This document shows, one piece after another, positions 15,708 through 23,266 of a stretch of 41,073 bases of DNA (its first letter is position 1; every line of letters begins with the position of its first letter). Source of the DNA: Rifleibacterium sp035352635 (GTDB lineage: Bacteria; Muiribacteriota; Ozemobacteria; Ozemobacterales; Ozemobacteraceae). The stretch spans positions 1-41,073 of the forward strand of contig DAOPYA010000036.1 of the NCBI GenBank assembly GCA_035352635.1. Reading direction: 5' to 3'. The translations under genes and the position numbers were made by a program. The notes under the pieces are model-generated. The model made no database searches, had not been told where the DNA came from, and saw nothing but the letters and a program-made list of their open reading frames with translations.

Positions 15708-17147
15708 TTAATCTTTAGGGGCCAGTTCTGGGGGCAGAAATTTCGGCCTGACCACGTAACGATTGGGGTGCCGCAGAACGTTGGTGCCACAGTGAATCTC
15801 GCCCTGCAGGGTGTGGTATGGCATATCATCGATAAAGTGGGCGACCAGACCGACTTTGCCGGCAACGCGATCGATGTAGTCGCTGAATGCTTTGATCTTT
15901 GGGTCGGGTATAATGAGGTGTTTGCGCAAAATCAGCTGGTTGACGACCCCCGGAACATAAGCAATATAGCCCAAATTGAAGTGATAGACCACCGGAAACG
16001 AGATAATCGAGTGGTAAAACTTGTTTGGCTGGTTTACCCTCTCGATTTTCCTCGTTACTGTTTTAATATTTGAATCTATGACCACTGCGAGAGCCAGGTT
16101 CATTCTCACGAATTCTTCGGCCAGTGCCCGGGTCGGGTCAAGAGGCTTTTCGGTGGCTGCTGAATCGCGGGTAGTCGGGGTCAGATTTGACTGTGGGTTG
16201 CCGTTGTTGTCAATGCCCTCAAGGTGACGCAAGGCTCTATTCTGAAATGAATTGCCCGGGCCAACTGCGGCGTTCAGGTAGTCGTGAACCGCCAGCATCA
16301 TAGTGCGGTATTCGGGGATCTCAATTTTTTCGAGGTCAGCACGTGGTGAGTCTTTGATAAGACGAAGTGCAAGACGCGGGTTGGCCTTGACGATTGTGTA
16401 GCCAGTTGATGCTTTCGGGTTTGGAACAATAGACAAATATTCGTCGCAATGCCCGACTTTAAGCCAGTCGGTTTCAACTTTAACCATATGCTCGGCATAG
16501 CCGCGATCATAGAAGAAATCTCTAAATTCATTTGAAATGGTGTTACCCACAATCAGAATATCATCAGGCGTTACTTCGATATTGCCGCCGTAATCGCCAG
16601 CGGAACGTGCTTCTGAAGGATTTTTCAAGAGATAACAGTTCCAGAAATTCGCCAGAATAGCCGGTAAAGCAGCGATGCCCCGGCCCCTGTTCGAGTCGAT
16701 CACGGCGAGCTGCTGTTTGGGGTTGTTTTTCAGTTTGATAGTCGCGACCTCGCCCCAATCCTGCATCCATTGATCGGTGGTAAAGAATTTATCGTTTACT
16801 TCCACGAGATCTTTCATAACGGCCGCACTAACATCTTTTTCGAGCGTAGCACGATCTTTTTGGGCGCTCAAAACGACATGTACCTTTAACCTTTCAGTAG
16901 CAGGCGGCTTGTCTTGAGCATTGATAGAAGCGACAATCTTGATGAGATCAACGACAAACTGCCGCGTTTTTTCGGGGTTGTAGACGACCAGCACCTTGAT
17001 CGGCACATTGTTTGGGCCGAGAATGCGTACGCGTTCAAGGTTCTCTTGGGCAAGTTCACGCTGTCTGGCATCGGCGAATGCCGGAAACAGTAAGGAAACG
17101 ATAATAACTGCCAACAGAAGTAATTCACAGGTTGAGCGGTGCTGCAT
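15708..17147 (-). CDS. Secreted protein-arginine deiminase (animal PAD type)
   Basis: A 479-residue exported protein with a Sec signal (LLLLAVIIVSLLFPAFADA). The rest matches the catalytic domain of PAD enzymes, which convert peptidyl-arginine to citrulline. Visible landmarks in order: WMQDWGEV (~residue 127; the WIQDE Asp of vertebrate PADs), DYGGNIEVTPDD, VGHCDEYLSIVPNP (~231; His and Asp of the VGHVDEF motif) and GEIHCGTNVLRHP (~451; nucleophile Cys of VHCGTN). All four catalytic positions are kept. The two N-terminal immunoglobulin-like domains of vertebrate PADs are missing, so it is a lone catalytic domain. ATG 17147 has GGAGG 8 nt upstream; an in-frame start at 17210 would bury the signal peptide. 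It is unrelated in sequence to the Porphyromonas PPAD family. Confidence 0.8.
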   Translation of the reverse strand: MQHRSTCELLLLAVIIVSLLFPAFADARQRELAQENLERVRILGPNNVPIKVLVVYNPEKTRQFVVDLIKIVASINAQDKPPATERLKVHVVLSAQKDRATLEKDVSAAVMKDLVEVNDKFFTTDQWMQDWGEVATIKLKNNPKQQLAVIDSNRGRGIAALPAILANFWNCYLLKNPSEARSAGDYGGNIEVTPDDILIVGNTISNEFRDFFYDRGYAEHMVKVETDWLKVGHCDEYLSIVPNPKASTGYTIVKANPRLALRLIKDSPRADLEKIEIPEYRTMMLAVHDYLNAAVGPGNSFQNRALRHLEGIDNNGNPQSNLTPTTRDSAATEKPLDPTRALAEEFVRMNLALAVVIDSNIKTVTRKIERVNQPNKFYHSIISFPVVYHFNLGYIAYVPGVVNQLILRKHLIIPDPKIKAFSDYIDRVAGKVGLVAHFIDDMPYHTLQGEIHCGTNVLRHPNRYVVRPKFLPPELAPKD

Positions 17148-17344
17148 GGTCTTGCCTCCAGGGTACGGCCGGGGATTACTAATTTTTGCCGACAACGTGC
17201 CTGAGAGCATTATACAGTTGGCGTGCCGGCTAAAGCAAGATCACCCGATTCGACGGGTAACTTACATAGACACATGAAAAAATGAGCAACAAAAACAGCT
17301 TAAGCCACATAAGTAGTGATGGGGTTCTGCAAATGCGGCATTGA

Positions 17345-17998
17345 TTAAATAAACAGCTGCGCCGGGTGCTGCAACAGGGCTTTTGCGCCACCGGCACGCA
17401 GTTCGGGTTCGTCTCGGAAACCCCACAGAGCGCCAATCGGGAACATGCCTGCAGCGACGGCAGTTTTCATATCTACGAGAGTATCGCCAAGATAGAGTGT
17501 TTGTTCTGGTTTTATGCCGGTTTCGGTGGCAATGCGCAGTGCCCCGGCCGGGTCAGGTTTTTTTGCAACCCGGTCACTTAGGCCATATACGCATTTAAAC
17601 GGTATATCGGGGAAATATTTTCGGACCATGATGCCGGTGAATTCATCGGGCTTGTTCGAAAGAACCGACATGACTATGCCACGCTGCTGCAACCCGGCCA
17701 GCAGTTCGACCACGCCAGCGTATGGCCTGGTGGCCACGGCCCAGTTTTCCCCGTAATCAGCGTGCAGTTCAGAAAAAAACGGGTCGATTACTTCGGCAAC
17801 CCTCTGCGCCGTTGGCAAAGCCCGTGTGACGAGCATGCGCATACCATCGCCAACGAAATAGCGGTAGGCATCGACAGGATGCGTCGGAAACCCGTGGCGC
17901 GTAAGCACCCGGTTTGTCGAATCGGCGAGATCGGTCAGGGTGTCGAGCAGGGTTCCGTCGAGGTCAAAGATAATGCTTTGATAAATTGAAATGTCCAT
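17345..17998 (-). CDS. HAD-family phosphatase, phosphoglycolate phosphatase-like
   Basis: A 217-residue haloacid dehalogenase superfamily protein. Motif I is IIFDLDGTLLDT (nucleophile Asp and acid/base Asp), motif II is SVLSNKP, and motifs III-IV are the Lys in KKPDPAG and LYLGDTLVDMKTA. A helical cap lies between I and II, giving the Gph/PGP layout of subfamily I. The gene likely dephosphorylates 2-phosphoglycolate or a similar small substrate; specificity cannot be read from sequence. ATG 17998 begins MDISIYQS; an in-frame ATG at 18022 would add eight residues, and the SD CTGGAG lies between them, so the start is uncertain. It may be transcribed with the downstream deiminase gene, but a 200-nt gap separates them. 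Confidence 0.85.
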   Translation of the reverse strand: MDISIYQSIIFDLDGTLLDTLTDLADSTNRVLTRHGFPTHPVDAYRYFVGDGMRMLVTRALPTAQRVAEVIDPFFSELHADYGENWAVATRPYAGVVELLAGLQQRGIVMSVLSNKPDEFTGIMVRKYFPDIPFKCVYGLSDRVAKKPDPAGALRIATETGIKPEQTLYLGDTLVDMKTAVAAGMFPIGALWGFRDEPELRAGGAKALLQHPAQLFI

Positions 17999-18092
17999 AG
18001 GTCGCAAAACTCCAGGAGGCATATTTTAACGTGCACTGGCATTGTGGCGCCATTTGGGGCGAGGGAAAAGGCTGCCAGAGCAGCATACCGGT

Positions 18093-18494
18093 TCAGGGCT
18101 TGTCGGCCGGTTCAATTTTGTCGCTTTTACACGATGGGCAACTGTCTTTGTGTAGCTCGGTCTGGAAAGTGCTCTCGCAGGCGGGGCAATAGTAAAGCTT
18201 GCGCATGTATTCGACGGTGCCGCCTTCGATTTTGATGGCTTTGCCCTTGATCAGTGCTTCGGCAATCTTTTTGTGCGCTGCTTTTACGATGTTGCCGAGA
18301 GTCTGGCGCGAAACTTTCATCTGAGCTGCGGCATCGACCTGATAAAGCTCTTCGAGATCGGTCAGGCGCACCGCTTCGAGTTCATCAAAGGTCAGGCTGA
18401 CAGTTTCAAGCTCGCGAACCGGTATTCCCGCTGGCTTGAAGTAGGTTGTGTTGAATTCGCCGCTTACAAGACGGTTCAATCTCGGTCGGACCAT
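18093..18494 (-). CDS. DUF134 (UPF0251) putative DNA-binding protein
   Basis: A 133-residue protein of the DUF134 family. It opens with VRPRLNRLV, has PVRELETVSLTFDELEAVRL in the middle, and a sigma70-region-4-like helix-turn-helix (YQVDAAAQMKVSRQTLGNIV) at ~60-85. The C-terminus carries a zinc ribbon with two CxxC pairs (CPAC and CPSC). Members are small presumed transcriptional regulators that often sit near Fe-S or molybdenum-cofactor genes (NifX/Mrp types). Here a DUF362 Fe-S protein starts 270 nt away on the other strand and an Mrp ATPase lies 5 kb downstream, so a metal or Fe-S related role is plausible but not shown. Confidence 0.8.
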   Translation of the reverse strand: MVRPRLNRLVSGEFNTTYFKPAGIPVRELETVSLTFDELEAVRLTDLEELYQVDAAAQMKVSRQTLGNIVKAAHKKIAEALIKGKAIKIEGGTVEYMRKLYYCPACESTFQTELHKDSCPSCKSDKIEPADKP

Positions 18495-18762
18495 AGTTGT
18501 AGAAGTTCCTTTTTCTTAAAGCCTGAACACAATGCTATGTTTCTGCTTCATCTTTGTCAACCCGCAATTTTGCTGCTCTGAGACAATGCAGAGAATTTAA
18601 AAAGGTGCTGCCCAGGCGGCCATTTTGCAGAGTCAGTTGGCCAGTGCTTAAAGCAGCATCTCTGGTTTTTCGAAACTTCTGGCATCGAACCATTCAACGC
18701 GTTACAATGCCCTCATTAAGACACAGGGCGATATGAATTTAATTACCCGGGAGAAAGCAAAA

Positions 18763-19893
18763 ATGGAAAAGGCAAAAGTATATTTCACCGATTTCCACAC
18801 CGAAGCCTTCGCAGACGGGCTGCCAACCAAGCTCAAAAAGCTCGTTAAAAATGCCGGCATCGGGCAGATCGACATGGATGGCCGGTTCGTTGCCATAAAA
18901 TTGCATTTCGGCGAACTTGGCAATGTGAGTTATCTGCGCCCCAACTATGCAAAAGCCGTGGTAGATGTGGTTAAAGAGCTTGGCGGCAAGCCTTTTTTGA
19001 CCGACTGCAACACCATGTATCCAGGTTATCGCAAAAACGCGCTCGAACATCTGCAGTGCGCCTGGGAAAACGGCTTTACCCCTCTCAGCGCCGGTTGCCC
19101 TATTCTCATCGCTGATGGCCTCAAGGGAACCGACGACGTTCTGGTGCCTGTGGCTGGCGGCGAGTATGTCAAACAGGCAAAAATCGGCCGGGCAGTTATG
19201 GATGCTGATGTGTTCATCAGCCTGACTCACTTCAAGGGGCATGAAGCAACCGGTTTTGGCGGTGCCATAAAAAATATCGGCATGGGCTGCGGTTCACGCG
19301 CCGGAAAAACAGAGCAGCACAGCAGTGGCATTCCGAAGATCGACGAAAATTTGTGCCGGGGCTGTCTTGCATGTCTTAAGGCTTGCGCCAACAACGGCCT
19401 TGAGTTTGACAAGGCTGCCAGAAAAATGCGGGTGAATCTGGAAAACTGCGTCGGTTGCGGTCGCTGCCTAGGGGCATGCAACTTTGACGCCATTGCTTTC
19501 GATTTTAGTGCAGCGGTCGAAATGCTGAACCGGCGCATGGCAGAATACACCAAGGCTGTAGTTTACGGCCGCCCGTGTTTTCACGTTTCGCTGGTGGTGG
19601 ATGTTTCACCGAACTGTGACTGCCACGGTGAGAACGATGTACCCATTTTGCCGAATCTGGGCATGTTTGCTTCTTTTGACCCGCTGGCCCTGGACCAGGC
19701 ATGTGTCGATGCCTGCATGAAGGCCGAACCGCTTCCTGGAAGCCAGCTGGCCAATAATCTCGCCAAACCCGACTTTGTCGATCACAAAGACCATTTTACC
19801 AACTCAAAACCTGAATCTGAATGGCGCTCATGCCTTGAGCACGCCGAAAAAATTGGTCTCGGAACCAGAAGTTACGAGCTGATAAAGGTCTGA
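18763..19893 (+). CDS. DUF362 protein with two [4Fe-4S] ferredoxin motifs
   Basis: A 376-residue protein. The N-terminal and C-terminal parts form the DUF362 domain (VAIKLHFGELGNVSYLRP, PFLTDCNTMY, THFKGHEATGFGGAIKNIGM). In the middle are two ferredoxin repeats, CRGCLACLKAC and CVGCGRCLGAC, enough for two [4Fe-4S] clusters. A conserved-looking CDCHGENDVPILPNLGMFAS follows. DUF362 proteins are common in anaerobes; electron transfer or Fe-S metabolism is assumed but no reaction is established. ATG 18763 has GGGAGA ~9 nt upstream; an ATG at 18733 adds ten residues without a clear SD. A TACAAT -10-like hexamer is at 18703-18708. Confidence 0.85.
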   Translation: MEKAKVYFTDFHTEAFADGLPTKLKKLVKNAGIGQIDMDGRFVAIKLHFGELGNVSYLRPNYAKAVVDVVKELGGKPFLTDCNTMYPGYRKNALEHLQCAWENGFTPLSAGCPILIADGLKGTDDVLVPVAGGEYVKQAKIGRAVMDADVFISLTHFKGHEATGFGGAIKNIGMGCGSRAGKTEQHSSGIPKIDENLCRGCLACLKACANNGLEFDKAARKMRVNLENCVGCGRCLGACNFDAIAFDFSAAVEMLNRRMAEYTKAVVYGRPCFHVSLVVDVSPNCDCHGENDVPILPNLGMFASFDPLALDQACVDACMKAEPLPGSQLANNLAKPDFVDHKDHFTNSKPESEWRSCLEHAEKIGLGTRSYELIKV

Positions 19894-19907
19894 CTGCACT
19901 AATCCTG

Positions 19908-19954
19908 CATCAGCTGGCAGTTATTCGAAATTTTCGAATAACTGCCAGCTGATG
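19908..19954. terminator. Perfect 23-bp inverted repeat after the DUF362 gene
   Basis: Left arm 19908-19930 and right arm 19932-19954 are perfect complements separated by a single T. The arms begin CATCAGCTGGCAGTTATTCG. It starts 15 nt after the stop codon. As RNA it would be a very stable hairpin and could end or protect the transcript, but there is no T-tract, so a classic intrinsic terminator is not shown. It could also be a target of a site-specific DNA-binding protein. Confidence 0.55.
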
Positions 19955-20034
19955 GCTGCGATTGTATTCTCAGCGCAGGGTTTGAGGCAAGGTCCTGTGT
20001 TTAAAAAACGTTTTCCGAGTTATGCACCAATCGC

Positions 20035-20205
20035 TTATTCTGAAGGTGCTTCGAAGGCGACGCCTGATGGAATCGGAGTTCCAAAATCCGGGTTGCCGTT
20101 GCTGTCCCAGGTAAATTTCTGCATGCGAATATTGCGATCCCAGCCCGAACCTGGGCGTTTTGCCGCATGATAGACGATCCAGTCTTCAAACAGAGTTGAT
20201 ATGGG
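20035..20205 (-). pseudogene. C-terminal remnant of a GH43-family glycoside hydrolase
   Basis: About 56 codons on the minus strand end in TAA (20035-20037) and match the C-terminal strand region of GH43 enzymes (arabinanase/xylosidase type). Landmarks are EDWIVYHAAKRPGSGWDRNI, then RMQKFTWDSNGNPDFGTPIP and SGVAFEAPSE. The WIVYHA, QKFTW and DFGTP stretches are diagnostic. Upstream of about 20205 the similarity stops where the DUF364 gene region begins on the other strand, so the catalytic five-bladed propeller is missing. This is a clean gene fossil, not a functional enzyme. Confidence 0.7.
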
Positions 20206-20215
20206 AGAGTAAAAA

Positions 20216-20959
20216 ATGAAGCTGCACGAACGGTTGATAGAAATTGCCACACCCTGGGCCGAAGGCAGAACTGTTAAAGACCTGCGTTTTGGTCTAGGCT
20301 ATAGTTGTGCTGAGCTCAATAATGGGCACAGTGGCATTGCCTGCACACTGCTCTTCGAAAATTCCGCCAGTTGTACGCATGTGGCCGCTGCTGGTCAGAT
20401 TGCCGGCAGTCCGGCAGCAGAGGTTCTTGGCTGGCTAAAAAATGATAACGACCTCGAACGAGCCGCCGGCCTTGCTGTTTTCAATGCCCTGAACGCCAGT
20501 CACAATCGCAATTTTGTCGAAGGCGAAGCGACTTCGCTTCTCAAAATCGATAAAAATGACCATGTCGTCATGGTTGGCTTCTTTGGCCCGGTTATACCAA
20601 ATATCAAGGCCACCGGCTGTCGTTTAGAAATCGTCGAGCTGAACCCCGACAAACCTGGAGTCATAACTCCCGAACAGGGTTTCAAAGCCCTCGCCGAGTG
20701 TGATGTGGCGATCATTACCTCGACCAGCATTATCAACGGCACCTGCGACGGTCTAATTGAGGCTCTCAAACGCAATCGCGCCGCCGTCATGCTCGGGCCA
20801 TCGACGCCAATGTGCCCCGAAGTCTTTGCCGGCACCCGCATCACCCAGCTGAGCGGTTCTTATGTGCTCGATAAAGCGCGAATTCAGACAATTGTTTCTG
20901 AGGGCGGTGGCACCAGGCTGCTGAAAAAGCATCTGCGCTTCAGTAACGTAATGGTGTAA
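20216..20959 (+). CDS. DUF364 (with DUF4213-like N-terminus) protein
   Basis: A 247-residue cytoplasmic protein. The N-terminal ~100 residues match DUF4213 (KDLRFGLGYSCAEL, and further LGWLKNDNDLERAAGLAVFN with ALNA after it). The C-terminal DUF364 part is Rossmann-like (HVVMVGFFGPVIPNIKATG, CDVAIITSTSIINGTCDGLI, MLGPSTPMCPEVF). The family has been proposed to chelate metals because of structural resemblance and genomic links with molybdenum and heavy-metal genes; no activity is proven. GGGAGAG lies 7 nt before ATG 20216. It has invaded or replaced the GH43 gene whose tail is antisense just upstream. Confidence 0.8.
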   Translation: MKLHERLIEIATPWAEGRTVKDLRFGLGYSCAELNNGHSGIACTLLFENSASCTHVAAAGQIAGSPAAEVLGWLKNDNDLERAAGLAVFNALNASHNRNFVEGEATSLLKIDKNDHVVMVGFFGPVIPNIKATGCRLEIVELNPDKPGVITPEQGFKALAECDVAIITSTSIINGTCDGLIEALKRNRAAVMLGPSTPMCPEVFAGTRITQLSGSYVLDKARIQTIVSEGGGTRLLKKHLRFSNVMV

Positions 20960-20990
20960 AATATCCGCAATTCATCATCGGGGAAAAAGC

Positions 20991-21767
20991 ATGCTGGCCA
21001 GTGAAATGTCTCTGACTCTCAGCCCTGAACGTGCTATGGGCATCGTTCTCGATGCCATTCAAGAAATAATTCCCTTCGAACTTGCAGACGGCGGCACCCT
21101 TTTTCTCGATGAGCTTGGTGATCTGCCGCTCGAAACCCAGCCGAAACTGCTGCGTTCAATTCAACAGGGCACTTTTGAGCGGCTGGGCGGCGAAAAAACG
21201 CTGCAGGCGGATGTACGCATCATCAGCGCCACCAACGTCAGACTCGAAGAAAAGGTCAGACATGGAAAATTCAGAGAAGACCTTTACTACCGGCTCAATG
21301 TTTTTCCGGTCGCGGTGCCACCCCTGCGCGAAAGGCAAAGCGATGTAGTTTTGCTCGCACATCATTTCGTCGAAAAGATGCGGGCGCGTTTCGGCTACGA
21401 CCGCGTAATGCTCTCGGATCTGGCAATCCGAAAACTTCTCGAAAATAACTGGCCCGGAAACGTCAGAGAGCTTCAGAATGCCATAGAAAGAGCTTTGATC
21501 AACGGCCGTGGCGGCCAGATCGAGGCCGAACATATATTTTTCGAGTCGCAGGCCAGACCGACAAGGCCAGAACAATTGGTGTTGTCTGCATCAGAAGCCG
21601 GGTTCTCAGATTTTGAAACAGAAATGGGGCGCATCATCACACGAGCTTTGCGGCAGTGTAGCGGCCGCATTTATGGCAAAGACGGTGCTGCTGCCCTGCT
21701 GAACCTCAAGCCTACTACCCTGCAGAGTAAGATTAAAAAGCTCGGCCTTGATAAAAAGCCGGGCTGA
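20991..21767 (+). pseudogene. Sigma-54 activator with internal deletion of the ATPase core
   Basis: An open frame of 258 residues from a bacterial enhancer-binding protein. The first ~30 residues (SPERAMGIVLDAIQEIIPFE) look like the start of a GAF sensor domain. They run straight into DGGTLFLDELGDLPLETQPK, which is Walker B and beyond. Walker A (GETGTGKE), the C2 region and the GAFTGA sigma-54 contact loop are all missing. The rest is intact: sensor II/arginine-finger region (FREDLYYRLNVFPVAVPPLR), NNWPGNVRELQNAIERAL, and a C-terminal Fis-type HTH (GAAALLNLKPTTLQSKIKKL). Without ATP and sigma-54 binding it cannot activate; at best it binds DNA. RBS GGGG precedes ATG 20991. The junction lies inside FELA, which is common to both parent segments. 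Confidence 0.75.
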
Positions 21768-22146
21768 GCAGTTGAATATTTTGTTTTCACCGGCCAACAT
21801 TGGCCAGGGCGAACGCACTGAATACCTTAGGGTCCCAATTTGACAAAATTAGTGGCTTTGCCCGGAATCCTTGAATTTAATGCGTTTCCCTGCTACACGG
21901 GCTGTTTATTGGCGCTGTTGTTGCAGGCAATTCGCGGTCGGATCATAGCAGCATTTATGCGTTGGGCTATTTGAATTTCACCGAAATTTAGTTGGCACCG
22001 AAATATCGGTGTAGAAGTCAACGATATTTCGGTGTGGCAACTTGGTGATAATCGCTTCAAACAGCTTATGAAGATGCCTTTAACAACCTGGCATGGTAGT
22101 TGCGGTTGCTCTGGCGTTGATAAATTAAATTCTAAAGGAAATAAAA
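21768..22146. other. Intergenic region upstream of peroxiredoxin with a dyad
   Basis: No gene is recognised in these 379 bases. They contain a short GGCCAA-CA-TTGGCC palindrome (21792-21805), the strong 13-bp dyad at 21996-22034 and the peroxiredoxin RBS AAAGGAA. No convincing complete sigma70 promoter was picked. Confidence 0.4.
21996..22034. repeat. 13-bp inverted repeat in the peroxiredoxin upstream region
   Basis: CACCGAAATATCG (21996-22008) and CGATATTTCGGTG (22022-22034) are perfect complements with a 13-nt loop. A partial third copy, CACCGAAAT, is at 21979-21987. It lies 113 nt upstream of the peroxiredoxin start and could be an operator or leader hairpin. Confidence 0.45.
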
Positions 22147-22801
22147 ATGGAAAACACTCAGAATTGCAGTATGCCTCTTCTTGGCGCGACTGCCCGAATT
22201 CAAAGTTCTTACCACTCATGGAATGAAAAGCTTTCCGAATGATTATGCTGGCAAGTGGATCGTTCTGTTCAGCCACCCTGGCGATTTTACGCCGGTCTGC
22301 ACCACCGAATTTGTCGCTTTCGCCAAACGTGAGGCCGAATTCAAAAAACTGAATGCCGAACTGGTTGGCCTGTCGATCGACCAGGTTTTCTCTCACATCA
22401 AATGGGTCGAATGGATCGAAGAAAAACTGCAGGTCAAGATTCCGTTCCCGATCATCGCTGACGACATGGGCAACGTTGCCAAAAAACTTGGCATGCTTCA
22501 CCCCGGCAAAGGTTCCAATACCGTCAGAGCCGTGTTTCTCATCGATCCGAATGGCGTTACCCGTCTGATGATCTATTACCCCCAGGAAATCGGCCGCCAG
22601 GTTAACGAAATTCTGCGTGCCCTCAAGGCTCTGCAGGTTGCCGATGCCCACAAGGTCGCCCTTCCCGAAAACTGGCCGAATAACGACTTGCTCGGCGACA
22701 AAGTAATTGTACCGCCGCCGAAAGATGTCGAAAATGCCGCTAAGCGCAAAGGCGAAAAGAACAGTTACGACTGGTGGTTTGTATACAAAGACCTCAAATA
22801 A
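22147..22801 (+). CDS. 1-Cys (Prx6-type) peroxiredoxin, interrupted by a 1-nt frameshift
   Basis: Peroxiredoxin of about 217 residues that reduces H2O2 and organic peroxides. The peroxidatic cysteine is in HPGDFTPVCTTEF. The C-terminal half (DPNGVTRLMIYYPQEIGRQV, NEILRALKALQ, NSYDWWFVYK) is typical of the long Prx6 group. The proper start is ATG 22147 (SD AAAGGAA), giving MENTQNCSMPLLGATA. One base is missing in the CCC run at 22193-22195; adding one C restores ATAPEFKVLTTHG. As given, translation from 22147 stops after 27 codons. The ATG at 22256 or 22181 would give a protein lacking the first strand. A sequencing or assembly error in a C-run is as likely as a true mutation, because everything else is intact. 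Confidence 0.85.
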
Positions 22802-23266
22802 TCAGATAATCAACGAAACGATGCAGGACTTGCAGAACCAATCATACGGCACCTCTGATTAACGACCACTGATGAACGCGGCCATTAAAAAAGCCACGGA
22901 TGAACGCGGATGGACACGGATTGAGCTGCAGGCAGCAGGATCAGAAAAGCTTGTGACTGTAGTGAGTTGAAACTCTTGGTAGCGGGGTTGTCGATAGCCG
23001 TATAATCGATATGCACAACCGCTATTGTTTGAGCGACCAGGCCGAAAAACTGGCCTGAAAAAGCGCTTTTGTAGCTTAAAAAAACTCAGGCTTTTGTCGG
23101 GATTGTCTGACAGGTTAATTGGCGTATGCCAAAAATATGATTGCATTTCAGCGGGTGATGTTTTATATTATCGAACATGGCACCTGATGCCAGGAATTCC
23201 GGGCAAATTTAATCTGCATTGAAATGAAGTTTGATAAAAAAATCATCAAGAAAACGCGGAGAAACT
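22802..23266. other. Intergenic region with dispersed repeat and hairpins
   Basis: No gene is seen in these 465 bases. The left part has the tandem-like GGATGAACGCGGATGGACAC tract (about 22855-22925). An imperfect dyad pairs TAGCGG-GG-TTGT near 22980 with ACAACCGCTA near 23020, around a TATAAT at 23000-23005. A hairpin CAGGCC (23038-23043) / GGCCTG (23052-23057) follows, without a T-tract. The Mrp RBS GGAG is at the right edge. Confidence 0.4.
22855..22925. repeat. Dispersed intergenic repeat (CGGATGAAC/GGATGGACAC type), copy 1
   Basis: Overlapping units of about 9-10 nt: CTGATTAACGAC, CACTGATGAACGCGG, CCACGGATGAACGCGGATGG, ACACGGATTGA. A shorter, similar tract GATTAACACGGATGGACACT lies at 27893-27912. 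Such GATTAACACGGATGAACACGG tracts are familiar as noncoding dispersed repeats in many environmental genomes; function unknown. Confidence 0.5.

Larger units (their letters stand above)
19894..20215. other. Intergenic region with perfect palindrome and GH43 remnant
   Basis: The 322 bases between the DUF362 and DUF364 genes hold two things described separately: a perfect 23-bp-arm palindrome just after the DUF362 stop, and the antisense tail of a GH43 glycosidase. The RBS GGGAGAG of the DUF364 gene is at its right edge. Confidence 0.6.

Noticed and set aside
21893..22651. A 252-codon open frame antisense to the peroxiredoxin gene
   Set aside because: Complement of a clearly conserved gene; the product is not recognisable.
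23038..23057. CAGGCC/GGCCTG hairpin before mrp as an intrinsic terminator
   Set aside because: Only 6 bp and no following T-tract; it is also far from any upstream gene end on the plus strand.
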